The notes beneath the pieces were generated by a model, which worked only from the letters and a program-made list of their open reading frames with translations, was not told where the DNA came from and did not search any database. Below, piece by piece: positions 44,631 to 53,826 of a DNA stretch of 62,448 bases. A program made the translations under genes and the position numbers. Within the stretch, counting starts at the first letter, position 1. The number at the start of each line of letters is the position of its first letter. The DNA lies in the NCBI RefSeq assembly GCF_001890925.1, contig NZ_MLCB01000227.1:1-62448 (forward strand), in the 5' to 3' direction. This DNA comes from Planktotalea frisia. Its GTDB lineage: Bacteria; Pseudomonadota; Alphaproteobacteria; Rhodobacterales; Rhodobacteraceae.

Positions 44631-45602
44631 ATGAGCAGTGACATCCTTTTAAACGTTGAAGATCTGGTTGTACGCTTTGCGGTGAAACGTGGTCGCGGCT
44701 TTGGCAAGAACGCTTATCTGCACGCTGTCGATGACGTCAATTTCACAGTGAAGCGAGGTGAAACACTGGCGATTGTTGGTGAATCCGGTTCGGGAAAAAC
44801 GACCGCAGCTCTCGCGGTTGCGCGCCTTGTGAACAGCTATAAAGGCAAGGTCGAACTCAACGGCACCGATCTTTTAACCCTTGGGGATGAAGACCTGCGC
44901 CAAGCGCGCGCTAAAGTGCAATTTATCTTCCAAGACCCTTACTCTTCTCTTAATCCGCGCTTGCGGGCAGGGGATATCGTTCGCGAACCGATGGAGAGCC
45001 TTGGCTCTATGACAGAAGTCGAAAAGGCCGAGCGCATCGATTTTTTGTTCGAAGCCGTGGGTCTGCGCCCTGAACAACAACGCCTTTTTCCACATCAGTT
45101 CTCAGGTGGTCAACGGCAACGCATCGGCATTGCGCGCGCACTGGCGACACAGCCTGATGTGATCATCTGTGACGAGCCTGTGTCTGCGCTCGACGTTGCG
45201 GTGCAAGCGCAAATCCTTAACCTGCTGCGCAAGCTGCAAAAGGATTTTGGCCTAACGTATTTGTTCATCAGCCATGACCTAGGCGTTGTGCAGCACATGT
45301 GCGATTCCATTGCGGTTATGTATATGGGCAAAATCGTCGAATATGGTCCGCGTCTTGATATATTCAATGCGCCGCAACACCCCTATACACGTGCGCTGCT
45401 GTCGGCGGTTCCATCTGTGGACAAAGCGCGTCGCGCGCAAACCAAACGCATTCTCATTCCAGGTGATCCGCCCGATCCTGTGAACCTGCCGGATGGCTGT
45501 CGCTTTGCAAATCGCTGCCCTGCTGCGCAGGATATTTGTCGACGCGACGAGCCAGAACTGAGCAATGGCGTCGCCTGCCATTTCCCGGGTGCCGAGCTTT
45601 AG
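44631..45602 (+). CDS. ABC transporter ATP-binding protein (DppF-type)
   Basis: A 323-residue ATPase, last gene of the importer operon. Walker A is GESGSGKTTAAL, the signature FSGGQRQRIGIARAL, Walker B VIICDEPVSALD. The C-terminal oligopeptide extension has CRFANRCPAAQDIC. Its stop and that of the convergent gene share the four bases TTAG. Confidence 0.94.
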   Translation: MSSDILLNVEDLVVRFAVKRGRGFGKNAYLHAVDDVNFTVKRGETLAIVGESGSGKTTAALAVARLVNSYKGKVELNGTDLLTLGDEDLRQARAKVQFIFQDPYSSLNPRLRAGDIVREPMESLGSMTEVEKAERIDFLFEAVGLRPEQQRLFPHQFSGGQRQRIGIARALATQPDVIICDEPVSALDVAVQAQILNLLRKLQKDFGLTYLFISHDLGVVQHMCDSIAVMYMGKIVEYGPRLDIFNAPQHPYTRALLSAVPSVDKARRAQTKRILIPGDPPDPVNLPDGCRFANRCPAAQDICRRDEPELSNGVACHFPGAEL

Positions 45603-46066
45603 CGTTTGGGTTTTTCGCTAATCCAGAGATTGATCACACCTTCTACAACGGCTGTTCCATCGCGCCGACGCGCGACCACTTTGATTGGCAAATCGCCCGG
45701 TTCCCAAGTGCTCGGATCGCTTACAGCCTCACAAATCAGATCTGTATCTGCCTTGGCAGGATAGCTCAGTTCCATCCCTTTAGGGATCCACCGCAAGTGT
45801 TTCGGGATCGTCGCCTCGGCCAGAAAACCCATCGCCATTTCCAACCCATTGGCCACGGCAATCACGTGCACCGTGCCAATGTGGTTTTGCACAGAGCGGC
45901 GTTTTTTGAGGAAAATCTCGCAGCGACCAGGCTCCAAGGTCTTCACCAAAGGGCGAATCGTGCTGAAGTAAGGGGCCTTGCGTGACGCATAAATCGAGAA
46001 AATCTGACGTCCAAACGGCAGTTTCAGTGTCTTTTCATAGCTGCGCAGGATGTATGGTTTGCTCAT
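45599..46066 (-). CDS. DUF4442 hot-dog protein (thioesterase-like)
   Basis: A 155-residue protein with a hot-dog fold of the DUF4442/YiiD type, distantly related to acyl-CoA thioesterases. The region RSVQNHIGTVHVIAVANGLEMAMGFL corresponds to the central helix with the Asn-His-Gly turn. The substrate is unknown. It stands alone on the minus strand between two plus-strand groups. Confidence 0.8.
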   Translation of the reverse strand: MSKPYILRSYEKTLKLPFGRQIFSIYASRKAPYFSTIRPLVKTLEPGRCEIFLKKRRSVQNHIGTVHVIAVANGLEMAMGFLAEATIPKHLRWIPKGMELSYPAKADTDLICEAVSDPSTWEPGDLPIKVVARRRDGTAVVEGVINLWISEKPKR

Positions 46067-46148
46067 CTTTGGCCCTTTAGGTTACGTTTGCACAGATTAG
46101 GGCAAGCAAAGCGGCCCTGCATCCATGACGCAGCGAAAGGGTAACGAT

Positions 46149-46577
46149 ATGGCCGATAACAAGACAAAAACCACACCTGTTGACCCTTTGGACTTTATCA
46201 ATTCAGTCGAACATCCAACCCGCAAGGCAGACGCGCTGGTTCTGTTGGACCTTTATAAGCGCATCACTGGCTATGAGCCGAAAATGTGGGGGCCCACGAT
46301 CATTGGTTTCGGGCGTTACAGCTACACGTATGACAGCGGGCATTCTGGCGATTCACTTGCGTCGGGTTTTTCACCGCGCAAAGCCAGCCTGTCGATTTAC
46401 ATTGTTCCGGGCTATCAAGATTACGATCATATCCTTGCACGTCTTGGTAAATATAAGATCGGCAAATCTTGCTTGTATGTGAACAAACTTGCGGATGTTG
46501 ATATGGCCGTCCTTGAAGAGCTGATCAAAACTGGTTTGAACGATCTCGACAAAATCTGGCCTGTGCATCCTGAATAG
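46149..46577 (+). CDS. DUF1801 (YdhG-like) domain protein
   Basis: A 142-residue protein with a DUF1801 domain (about residues 20-135), including YEPKMWGPTIIGFGRYSYTYDSG and YIVPGYQDYDHILARLGKYKIGKSCLYV, both typical. Some members have been called iron chaperone-like, without firm evidence. The start MADNKTK at 46149 follows AAAGGG; a longer start 8 codons upstream is possible. Confidence 0.85.
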   Translation: MADNKTKTTPVDPLDFINSVEHPTRKADALVLLDLYKRITGYEPKMWGPTIIGFGRYSYTYDSGHSGDSLASGFSPRKASLSIYIVPGYQDYDHILARLGKYKIGKSCLYVNKLADVDMAVLEELIKTGLNDLDKIWPVHPE

Positions 46578-46640
46578 TGGCTCAAAACTGGACAATCGGC
46601 AGCTCCTATGAAAAAGCACTTTCAACAGGAGAGCGCCCTC

Positions 46641-47966
46641 ATGACCACCACTCGTTTCGCCCCATCGCCCACAGGCTACATCCACGTTGGCAACCTGCGC
46701 ACCGCGCTGTTCAACTACATGATCGCGGCCAAGAATGGCGGCACTTTCATTTTGCGTATCGACGACACCGATCCTGTGCGTTCCGAAGAGAAATATGTGG
46801 ACGCGATCAAGCAGGACTTGGAGTGGCTTGGCCTCACGTGGGACAAGGTAGAGCGTCAGTCGGCCCGCATGGACCGCTACGCTGAAACCGCGGATAAATT
46901 GCGCGAGATGGGCCGCTTTTACGAGGCGTTTGAAACCCCGACAGAGCTGGATCTGAAGCGCAAGAAGCAGCTCAACATGGGCAAGCCACCTGTGTATGAC
47001 CGTTCTGCATTGGCGCTGTCTGATGCTGAAAAAGACGCGATGCGTGCAGAGCGTGGTAATGGCGTGTGGCGTTACAAGCTGGATCACGAGCGGATCGAAT
47101 GGGCGGATGGTATTGTCGGTGATATCTCCATCGATGCGGCATCTGTGTCTGACCCTGTGCTCATTCGCGGCGACGGTCAGGTGCTCTATACATTGGCATC
47201 CATCGTGGATGACACGGACATGGGCGTCACAAACGTTGTGCGTGGTTCTGACCATGTGACCAACACTGCAACCCAAATCCAGATGATCCGTGCGATTGGC
47301 GGCACTGTGCCTGATTTCGCACATCACTCGTTGCTGACAGGCCCGCAAGGTGAATCCCTGTCCAAGCGTCTGGGTACATTGGCTCTTCGCGATCTGCGTG
47401 AAGCGGGTGTGCAGCCTATGGCGTTGCTCTCGCTTTTGGCGCGTCTCGGCTCTTCGCAGCCTGTTGAGGTGCGCAGTTCCTTGGATGAATTGATCGACGG
47501 TTTTGACATTTCACAGTTCGGTTCCGCCCCGACGAAATTCGATGCCGATGATCTCTATCCATTGACTGCGCGTTATAACCACACACTGCCTTTGTCCGCT
47601 GTACAAGATCGTATCACCGCTCTCGGCGTTCCTGCGGATCAAGCAGAACGTTTCTGGGACGTGGCACGCGAGAATATCACCGTTCTGAGTGATCTCTCCG
47701 AGTGGTCAGACCTCGCGCAAAACGGCGCGGACCCGATTATTGAAGCAGGCGACGAAGATTTCATCGCACAAGCAATGAAGATGCTCCCTGATGGCCCTTA
47801 TACAGACACGACTTGGGGCGAGTGGACGACTGCCGTGAAAGAGGCGACAGGTCGCAAAGGTAAAGGCCTGTTCATGCCGCTGCGAAAAGCCGTGACCGGA
47901 CGTGAACGCGGGCCTGATATGGCCTCGCTCATGCCGCTTCTTCAAGTCATCAAAGCCAAAGGTTAA
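46641..47966 (+). CDS. gltX: Glutamyl-tRNA synthetase (short form)
   Basis: Charges tRNA with glutamate. The 441-residue protein has the class I signature APSPTGYIHVGNLRTALFN (HIGH as HVGN) near residues 6-24 and the KMSKS-equivalent ESLSKRLG. The length and the LSKR form match the second glutamyl-tRNA synthetase that many alphaproteobacteria carry beside a standard copy. In organisms without glutaminyl-tRNA synthetase, such enzymes can make Glu-tRNAGln for the GatCAB route. Which tRNA this one charges cannot be read here. AGGAG precedes ATG 46641. Confidence 0.93.
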   Translation: MTTTRFAPSPTGYIHVGNLRTALFNYMIAAKNGGTFILRIDDTDPVRSEEKYVDAIKQDLEWLGLTWDKVERQSARMDRYAETADKLREMGRFYEAFETPTELDLKRKKQLNMGKPPVYDRSALALSDAEKDAMRAERGNGVWRYKLDHERIEWADGIVGDISIDAASVSDPVLIRGDGQVLYTLASIVDDTDMGVTNVVRGSDHVTNTATQIQMIRAIGGTVPDFAHHSLLTGPQGESLSKRLGTLALRDLREAGVQPMALLSLLARLGSSQPVEVRSSLDELIDGFDISQFGSAPTKFDADDLYPLTARYNHTLPLSAVQDRITALGVPADQAERFWDVARENITVLSDLSEWSDLAQNGADPIIEAGDEDFIAQAMKMLPDGPYTDTTWGEWTTAVKEATGRKGKGLFMPLRKAVTGRERGPDMASLMPLLQVIKAKG

Positions 47967-47970
47967 ACAC

Positions 47971-49371
47971 ATGTCAGAGCAAGCTAAATTCCTGACAGGC
48001 TCGCTCTTTAAACATGTGTCGGTGATGTCGCTCACGGCCTCCGTCGGCCTTATGGCGATCTTCTTGGTCGATTTCGTCGATATGATCTTCATCTCGATGT
48101 TGGGCAAAGCAGAACTCGCCGCCGCTGTCGGTTATGCAGGCGCAATCTTATTCTTCACGACGTCCTTCGGCATTGGCATGTCCATCGCTGCGGGCGCTTT
48201 GGTTGCGCGTGCGCTCGGGGCAGGGGACGAAGAAGAGGCCAAGCGCAAAGCAACACACGCTTTGATCTATGGCTTCGTATTTGGTTCGATTTTTGCGGGC
48301 TTGGTGTGGCTCAACTTAGGGACCTTCGTCACACTTCTTGGTGCGAGTGGGGAAACCCATGTCCTCGCGGTTCACTACCTCCAAATCATCGTGCCTTCGC
48401 TTCCATTTCTTATGATCGGTATGGTTGGCGGTGCGATCTTGCGCGCACACGGCGATGCAAAACGCGCGATGATGGCGACGATCTATGGGGGGGCTGTCAA
48501 CGCTGTGCTCGACCCGATCCTTATCTTTGGGCTTGATCTTGAACTCACGGGTGCAGCATTAGCTTCTGTTGCGGCGCGCCTTACGATTGCTGGCGTCTCG
48601 CTCTTACCAATCATCAAACATTACGGTGGCTTCGTGAAGCCTGACACGCGCGATCTGATGCTCGATCTGCGCCCCGTTTTCGCGCTGGCATTTCCTGCGA
48701 TCCTTACGCAACTCGCAACGCCCATCGGCCAAGCTTATGTCACGCGCGCAATGGCAGAATATGGCGAAGCGGCGGTCGCGGGCATGGCTATCGTAGGCCG
48801 CCTGACCCCTATCGCATTCGGCGTCATCTTCGCGCTTTCGGGTGCTGTTGGTCCGATCATCGGGCAGAATTTCGGCGCAGGGCAGCATGATCGCGTGCGC
48901 GGCGGTTTCAAAGCGGGCATCACATTTGTCGGCATTTTCGTCGTCTTCATGACGATCTTGCTTTACTTCCTACGCGCGCCCATTGCCGACCTGTTCACTG
49001 CTGATGGCATCACACGCGAACTCGTCTATCTGTTCTGTGGCCCGCTTGCGCTGGTCTTCTTTTTCAACGGTCTCTTGTTTGTTGCGAACGCGAGCTTTAA
49101 CAACCTTGGCCACCCTTATTACTCTACTTGGCTTAACTGGGGCCGTCACACGATTGGCACGATCCCCTTGGTGATCCTCGGCGCACTTTGGTTCGGCGCA
49201 CCGGGTGTGTTGATTGGCCAAGCGATCGGTGGTGTGATCTTTGGATCGCTGTCAGTCGTGCTGGCATGGCGCGTGATGAACAAGGTCGAAAATGAAGCGA
49301 CACGCGTTCCTGAGCCAGAACCTTTCGCGCGCGAAGCACGCCATTTGCACCAGACCAGCTGGAAGCGTTAA
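47971..49371 (+). CDS. MATE-family efflux transporter
   Basis: A 466-residue membrane protein with about 12 membrane segments in two homologous halves, of the multidrug and toxic compound extrusion family (Na+ or H+ driven export of cationic drugs). Typical parts are FVDMIFISMLGKAELAAAVGYAG in the first half and MAIVGRLTPIAFGVIFALSGAVGPIIGQNFGA in the second. It starts 4 bases after gltX. Its stop shares the bases TTAA with the stop of the convergent gene. Confidence 0.93.
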   Translation: MSEQAKFLTGSLFKHVSVMSLTASVGLMAIFLVDFVDMIFISMLGKAELAAAVGYAGAILFFTTSFGIGMSIAAGALVARALGAGDEEEAKRKATHALIYGFVFGSIFAGLVWLNLGTFVTLLGASGETHVLAVHYLQIIVPSLPFLMIGMVGGAILRAHGDAKRAMMATIYGGAVNAVLDPILIFGLDLELTGAALASVAARLTIAGVSLLPIIKHYGGFVKPDTRDLMLDLRPVFALAFPAILTQLATPIGQAYVTRAMAEYGEAAVAGMAIVGRLTPIAFGVIFALSGAVGPIIGQNFGAGQHDRVRGGFKAGITFVGIFVVFMTILLYFLRAPIADLFTADGITRELVYLFCGPLALVFFFNGLLFVANASFNNLGHPYYSTWLNWGRHTIGTIPLVILGALWFGAPGVLIGQAIGGVIFGSLSVVLAWRVMNKVENEATRVPEPEPFAREARHLHQTSWKR

Positions 49372-49910
49372 CGCTCCTGTATCGTGCATTTCAGCGTTGT
49401 GAGTGCTTTGTCGACAAAATGGGTCTCTGCTGCGCTCAAGGCTTGATGCCTTGGATAAATTGGTGCGGATCGATCATCCAGAATGGGGGCATCCCAACCT
49501 CTGGTCGTGTCAAAAAAGCGCTGCGCGCCCGCTTGCCCGAACTCCGTCAGATACCCTTGCACGACGACATCCAAATAGCTGAGCAAAATCGGATGCGCGT
49601 TGCTCGCCGCTGCATGTTTGTCTGCGGGTATCTCGTAAATCACTGTGTTGTTGTGGCCCTCCAAAGCGACCCGATCATAAGCAAACTCGCGCTCGTCCAA
49701 CGCGGCCCAATCCGCGTTAGGCACATCCGCGCTCAGCCCTTCAATCTCGCTCTGAGGATCGCGAATGGCGGTCAAAAACGCAACTTCGCGCAAAGCCGTA
49801 TGGCGCCAAGCACGCGCCCAGCCTTTGACGCGCAAAGGCTGTACACTGGGATAATCATGCGTTGCGCGGTTCACCAGACTGCCGTAGCCGAAAAAACGTG
49901 GATGGCTCAT
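49368..49910 (-). CDS. Gamma-glutamylcyclotransferase-like protein
   Basis: A 180-residue protein with the GGCT-like fold. The N-terminal FGYGSLVNRATH is the substrate-binding YGSL motif, and a Glu in the DEREFAYDRV strand is in the place of the catalytic acid. The family makes 5-oxoproline from gamma-glutamyl compounds, but many bacterial members are uncharacterised. The ATG at 49910 overlaps the stop of the upstream ABC permease (ATGA), so it is the last gene of that minus-strand operon. Confidence 0.78.
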   Translation of the reverse strand: MSHPRFFGYGSLVNRATHDYPSVQPLRVKGWARAWRHTALREVAFLTAIRDPQSEIEGLSADVPNADWAALDEREFAYDRVALEGHNNTVIYEIPADKHAAASNAHPILLSYLDVVVQGYLTEFGQAGAQRFFDTTRGWDAPILDDRSAPIYPRHQALSAAETHFVDKALTTLKCTIQER

Positions 49911-52423
49911 TCTTGGCTCCTGAGAATTTGCGCGGGCCGCACTGTTAAAGGGCGCCAAGCAAAGGCCAATCCTGAGAGCATCGTCGCTAGAATACCGCCC
50001 AAAACAATCGTCAAAGCGTTGCTCCAGATCACTTCGTAGCTGGTCTCCATGATGAACGTGCTCACGGCCCAACCGCCCAATATGCCCGCGCCCAAAGCGA
50101 CAGCACCTGCGCAACCACCCAAGATCGCAGCGCGTAGCGCAAAGCTCGTTAGGATAGATCGCCGTGTTGCGCCAAGAGTTCTGAGAATGGCGGCTTCGAA
50201 AGTGCGCGCTTGCTCGCCTGCGGCAGATGCGCCGATCAAAACCAAGAAGCCTGTCAAAAGCGTGGCAGCGGCACCGTAGCTGACTGCTGCTGCTAATCCC
50301 GCTAAGACGCTCGCAACCCGCTCGATTGCGTCACCTACCCTGATCGCCGTGATGTTGGGAAAGGTGGTGCTGAGATCGCGCAAGATACGGGCCTCTGATT
50401 CAGGTGTGGCATAGACAGTTGAGATGAAACTATGCGGTGCACCGGACAACGCGCTAGGGTTCATCGACATGATGAATCCGATGCCAGCGGTTGAAAAATC
50501 CACCTCGCGAAAGCTGGACACGGTCGCGGTGAAATCGCGGCCCAAAATGTTGACGGTCACTGTATCGCCGAGCGCGATGTTCATCTCTTCGGCTTCTTCA
50601 GCGGCGAAACTTACCAGCGGCGGTCCAGCGTAATCCGGCGCCCACCAAGTGCCATCCAGCAAGCGTGTGTTATCAGGCAGTTCCGTCGAGTAAGTGATCC
50701 CGCGATCGCCCTCGAGTACCCAATGATCGCCTGCAATTTCACTCGCAGGTTTGCCATTAATCTGCGTGATGATCCCACGCAGCATGGGTGCACTATCAAT
50801 GCGGCTTACGGCAGGTTCGTTGTTGAGACGCTCCAAGTAGCTAGGCATTTGATCTTTTTGGATATCGACAAAGAAATAGGAAGGCGCAACACTCGGTAGA
50901 TCGCGCGCAATTGCGCCGCGCAGGTTGCCATCAATTTGGCCAACTGCTGCCAAAACAGACAACCCCAGCCCAAGCGAAAGCACGACAGATACCGCTTCCT
51001 CGCGTGGTCCTGAAATGGATCCGAGCGCCCACCGCAGACTTGCGCGTCCTCTTGCCCAAGGGGCGATTTTGCGCGCAACAAAGCGGATCAAATGCGCGGC
51101 AAGTACCAGTAAAACCAGTGCACCCATAATGCCACCAGCCGTCCAGAGCGTTAGGAAGGTCGTCCCAGAGAACCAGCTCGCCAAAGCGAGTAATGCGGCG
51201 ACAAGCGCTGCTGTTGCTATGATGTAGCGCACCGCGGGCAAGCGCGCACCGCTTTGTCCTGCATCACGAAACAAAGTCGCTGCGCGAATATTTTCTGTGC
51301 GTGAAAGTGGCCATGTGGTAAAGATAAGCGCTGTAAATACACCGTAGACCGCCGCCTCGAACAGGGGTTTTGGATAGATCGCGAAGGCCGCAGGAATTGG
51401 CAAGCGTTCGGTGATTAAAGGGGCAAGCGCGAGAGGGGCTGCCGCGCCCAAAGCCAGACCAATCGCGATACCAAGCAAGCTCAAAACGCCGATCTGAATA
51501 AAGTATGTTTGAAAGATAACCGCGCGCTCCGCGCCCAGCGTGCGCAGGGTTGCGATGACAGATGTCTTGCCTTTGAGATAACTGTTGACAGCGGCAGACA
51601 CGCCAACACCACCCACAGCGAGACCCGAGAGCCCAACAAGTACCAAAAACGCGCCCAAACGGTCCACAAATTGCGCAACGCCGGGTGCGCCATTGCGGCC
51701 ATCGCGCCAGCGTAAGCCACTTTGCGCAAAGGCTTCATCGGCCTCTTTGCTCAAAGCATCGAGATTGCTGTTCTCAGGTAATCTTAAACGGTATTTACTG
51801 GAGAACAACGTCCCCGACTCGAGCAGTCCTGATCCTTTTAGCGCATCACGCAAAACGATAATGCGCGGCCCCAGTCCAAAGCCACCGCCTGCGCCATCTG
51901 GTTCATCTACGAGAACCGCGGTTAGGCGAAACTCCTGCGTTCCAAGTTTGAAAACCCCTCCGATCTCAAGCCCGAGCCGATCCTTTAACACGCGTTCCAT
52001 CACGGCCCCCGGCAGCACGCTTTGCTCCCCCAGTGCGAGCGCGATGGGCAAAGCTGGCTCTAACCCGACCTCGCCAATCAGCGGATAAAACGTATCCACC
52101 GCTTTCACTTGCGTCAGACCGCGCTCATCACCAACAACGGCCATGGAACGGAAATCGGCAACTTCTGAGACCTGCTCTGCGTTTTGCGCCATCCATGCGC
52201 GCTCTTGCTCGCTTGCAAAACGATAGGTTAACTCCAACTCAGCATCACCCCCCAAAAGCGCCGCACCTTCGCGCGCGAGCCCTGCTTCAATCGAGGCGCG
52301 CACGGTGCCTACGGCGGCAATCGCGGCGACACCAAGTGCGAGACAAGCAAGGAAGATGCGAAACCCTCTCAGCCCACCGCGCAGCTCACGGCGCGCAAAT
52401 CTTGAGGCGAGTGCGATGCTCAT
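49907..52423 (-). CDS. FtsX-like ABC transporter permease (YbbP type)
   Basis: An 838-residue permease of the MacB/FtsX class with an N-terminal membrane anchor, a large periplasmic domain (about residues 50-240), two FtsX core domains (about 250-400 and 700-830) and a central block of membrane segments. The C-terminal stretch LLTGFLVLIGASAAGEQARTFEAAILRTLGATRRSI is typical. YbbP-type transporters are thought to move lipids or hydrophobic molecules out of the inner membrane; the cargo is unknown. It overlaps the ATPase gene by 4 bases. Confidence 0.9.
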   Translation of the reverse strand: MSIALASRFARRELRGGLRGFRIFLACLALGVAAIAAVGTVRASIEAGLAREGAALLGGDAELELTYRFASEQERAWMAQNAEQVSEVADFRSMAVVGDERGLTQVKAVDTFYPLIGEVGLEPALPIALALGEQSVLPGAVMERVLKDRLGLEIGGVFKLGTQEFRLTAVLVDEPDGAGGGFGLGPRIIVLRDALKGSGLLESGTLFSSKYRLRLPENSNLDALSKEADEAFAQSGLRWRDGRNGAPGVAQFVDRLGAFLVLVGLSGLAVGGVGVSAAVNSYLKGKTSVIATLRTLGAERAVIFQTYFIQIGVLSLLGIAIGLALGAAAPLALAPLITERLPIPAAFAIYPKPLFEAAVYGVFTALIFTTWPLSRTENIRAATLFRDAGQSGARLPAVRYIIATAALVAALLALASWFSGTTFLTLWTAGGIMGALVLLVLAAHLIRFVARKIAPWARGRASLRWALGSISGPREEAVSVVLSLGLGLSVLAAVGQIDGNLRGAIARDLPSVAPSYFFVDIQKDQMPSYLERLNNEPAVSRIDSAPMLRGIITQINGKPASEIAGDHWVLEGDRGITYSTELPDNTRLLDGTWWAPDYAGPPLVSFAAEEAEEMNIALGDTVTVNILGRDFTATVSSFREVDFSTAGIGFIMSMNPSALSGAPHSFISTVYATPESEARILRDLSTTFPNITAIRVGDAIERVASVLAGLAAAVSYGAAATLLTGFLVLIGASAAGEQARTFEAAILRTLGATRRSILTSFALRAAILGGCAGAVALGAGILGGWAVSTFIMETSYEVIWSNALTIVLGGILATMLSGLAFAWRPLTVRPAQILRSQE

Positions 52424-53097
52424 GTTTGGCTCTCGTCAATGCGGCCATCGCGTAGGCGAATTACACTGTCACAACGGCTCGCCAATGCGTTTGAGTGCGT
52501 GACCAAGACAAGCGTTGCACCGTCGCGGGCTTGGAGCTCGAACAGTAGCTCCATGATCGCATTGCCGTTCGTCTCATCAAGATTGCCCGTTGGCTCGTCC
52601 GCGAGCAAAATCTGAGGCCGCACCACCATCGCACGCGCGAGCGCGACGCGTTGTTGCTCGCCACCCGACATCTGGCTGGGATAATGCGAAATGCGATGTG
52701 AGAGGCCGACTGTTTCCAGCTCTACCTCAGCCTTGGCAAAGGCGTCTTTGTCGCCTGCAAGTTCCAAAGGCGTTGCGACGTTTTCCAAAGCGGTCATCGT
52801 TGGGATCAAGTGAAACGATTGGAACACAATCCCCATCGAGGCGCGCCTGAAACGGGCCAATGCGTCCTCGTTCATCGCTGTTAAATCTTGTCCCAAGGCG
52901 GTGATCGTTCCACCGCTCAAGCGCTCCAACCCGCCCATCAACATGAGCAACGAGGACTTGCCAGAACCCGAAGGTCCGACTAGCGCCAAAGAGCGTCCCT
53001 TTTCTACATCAAGAGAAATACCATGCAAAATATCGACGCGTCCGGCATTGCCATCAAGCGAAAGAGTTGCATCTTTAAGGGAGAGAATGGCGGTCAT
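52420..53097 (-). CDS. ABC transporter ATP-binding protein (YbbA/LolD type)
   Basis: A 225-residue ATPase. Walker A is GPSGSGKSS near residues 41-49, the signature MSGGEQQRVALARAM, Walker B ILLADEPTGNLDE and the H-loop LVTHS. It pairs with the 838-residue permease downstream. The divergent arylesterase (tesA-like) gene upstream reproduces the ybbAP-tesA arrangement known from many proteobacteria. Confidence 0.93.
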   Translation of the reverse strand: MTAILSLKDATLSLDGNAGRVDILHGISLDVEKGRSLALVGPSGSGKSSLLMLMGGLERLSGGTITALGQDLTAMNEDALARFRRASMGIVFQSFHLIPTMTALENVATPLELAGDKDAFAKAEVELETVGLSHRISHYPSQMSGGEQQRVALARAMVVRPQILLADEPTGNLDETNGNAIMELLFELQARDGATLVLVTHSNALASRCDSVIRLRDGRIDESQT

Positions 53098-53151
53098 ATC
53101 GGGCGGCCTGCAATTAGGAGTTATGCTTTGGGATATGGGTTCGCACAGGCT

Positions 53152-53826
53152 GTGAGCAAGGTGATTGCTTCAATTACGCTCATTTTTGTCTTGATCTTTG
53201 GTCAAGCGAGCGCTGCGCGAGCGGAGCCTGTGACGATTGTGGCGTTTGGTGACAGTTTGACCCAAGGGTATGGTTTGCGCGCGCCCGATGGTTTTGTCCC
53301 TCAACTTGCGGATTGGCTCAAAGCCAACAGCACCGAAAGCGGCGCTGTGTGCCTGATCAATGCGGGCGTGTCGGGTGACACAACTGCGGGGGGTGCTGCG
53401 CGGATTGACTGGACGCTGACCGATGATGTGGACGGGGTGATTGTCGCGCTCGGCGGCAATGATCTGTTGCGCGGCATTGATCCGGCTGTGAGTCGCGCCA
53501 ATCTGGAGAAGATTTTGCAAGCCACCGTTGCGCGCGACGTGCCTGTTTTATTGGTGGGTCTGGTCGCGACTGCAAATATGGGACCTGATTTCAAGCAGAA
53601 CTTTGATCAGATGTATCCAGAGCTCAGCGCTCAGTATGGCACGCTTTATGTACGTGATTTCTTTATCGGCTTGTTGCAGCCCGACGGCACGGTCGATGGC
53701 GATGCAGTGCGCGCGCGGATGCAATCTGACGGTATCCACCCTAACAAAGAGGGCGTGCGCGACATCGTCGAAGGGCTTGGACCTGATGTGATCGAGCTGA
53801 TCTCTTTGGCGCGCTCAGGGCGTTAG
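53152..53826 (+). CDS. Arylesterase / lysophospholipase-like GDSL hydrolase (TesA type)
   Basis: A 224-residue exported SGNH esterase. With the GTG start at 53152 the N-terminus SKVIASITLIFVLIFGQASAARA is a good signal peptide ending before EPVTIVAFGDSLTQGYGL. The four SGNH blocks are GDSLTQG, the Gly in NAGVSGDTTAG, GGNDLLRG and DGIHPN. It hydrolyses acyl esters in the periplasm. No strong ribosome site is seen, and GTG 53161 is also possible. Its last 12 bases overlap the end of the convergent regulator gene. Confidence 0.88.
   Translation: MSKVIASITLIFVLIFGQASAARAEPVTIVAFGDSLTQGYGLRAPDGFVPQLADWLKANSTESGAVCLINAGVSGDTTAGGAARIDWTLTDDVDGVIVALGGNDLLRGIDPAVSRANLEKILQATVARDVPVLLVGLVATANMGPDFKQNFDQMYPELSAQYGTLYVRDFFIGLLQPDGTVDGDAVRARMQSDGIHPNKEGVRDIVEGLGPDVIELISLARSGR

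Noticed and set aside
43643-44707. 354-codon minus-strand frame opposite the DppD-type gene
   Set aside because: Mirrors a clear ABC ATPase; no plausible protein features.
46371-47348. 325-codon minus-strand frame opposite gltX and the DUF1801 gene
   Set aside because: Long, but spans two real genes in antisense and encodes a Cys/His/Arg-rich sequence typical of mirrored coding frames.
53123-53155. ATG at 53123 behind GGAG as the arylesterase start
   Set aside because: It is in another frame and stops after ten codons; the arylesterase frame starts best at GTG 53152.
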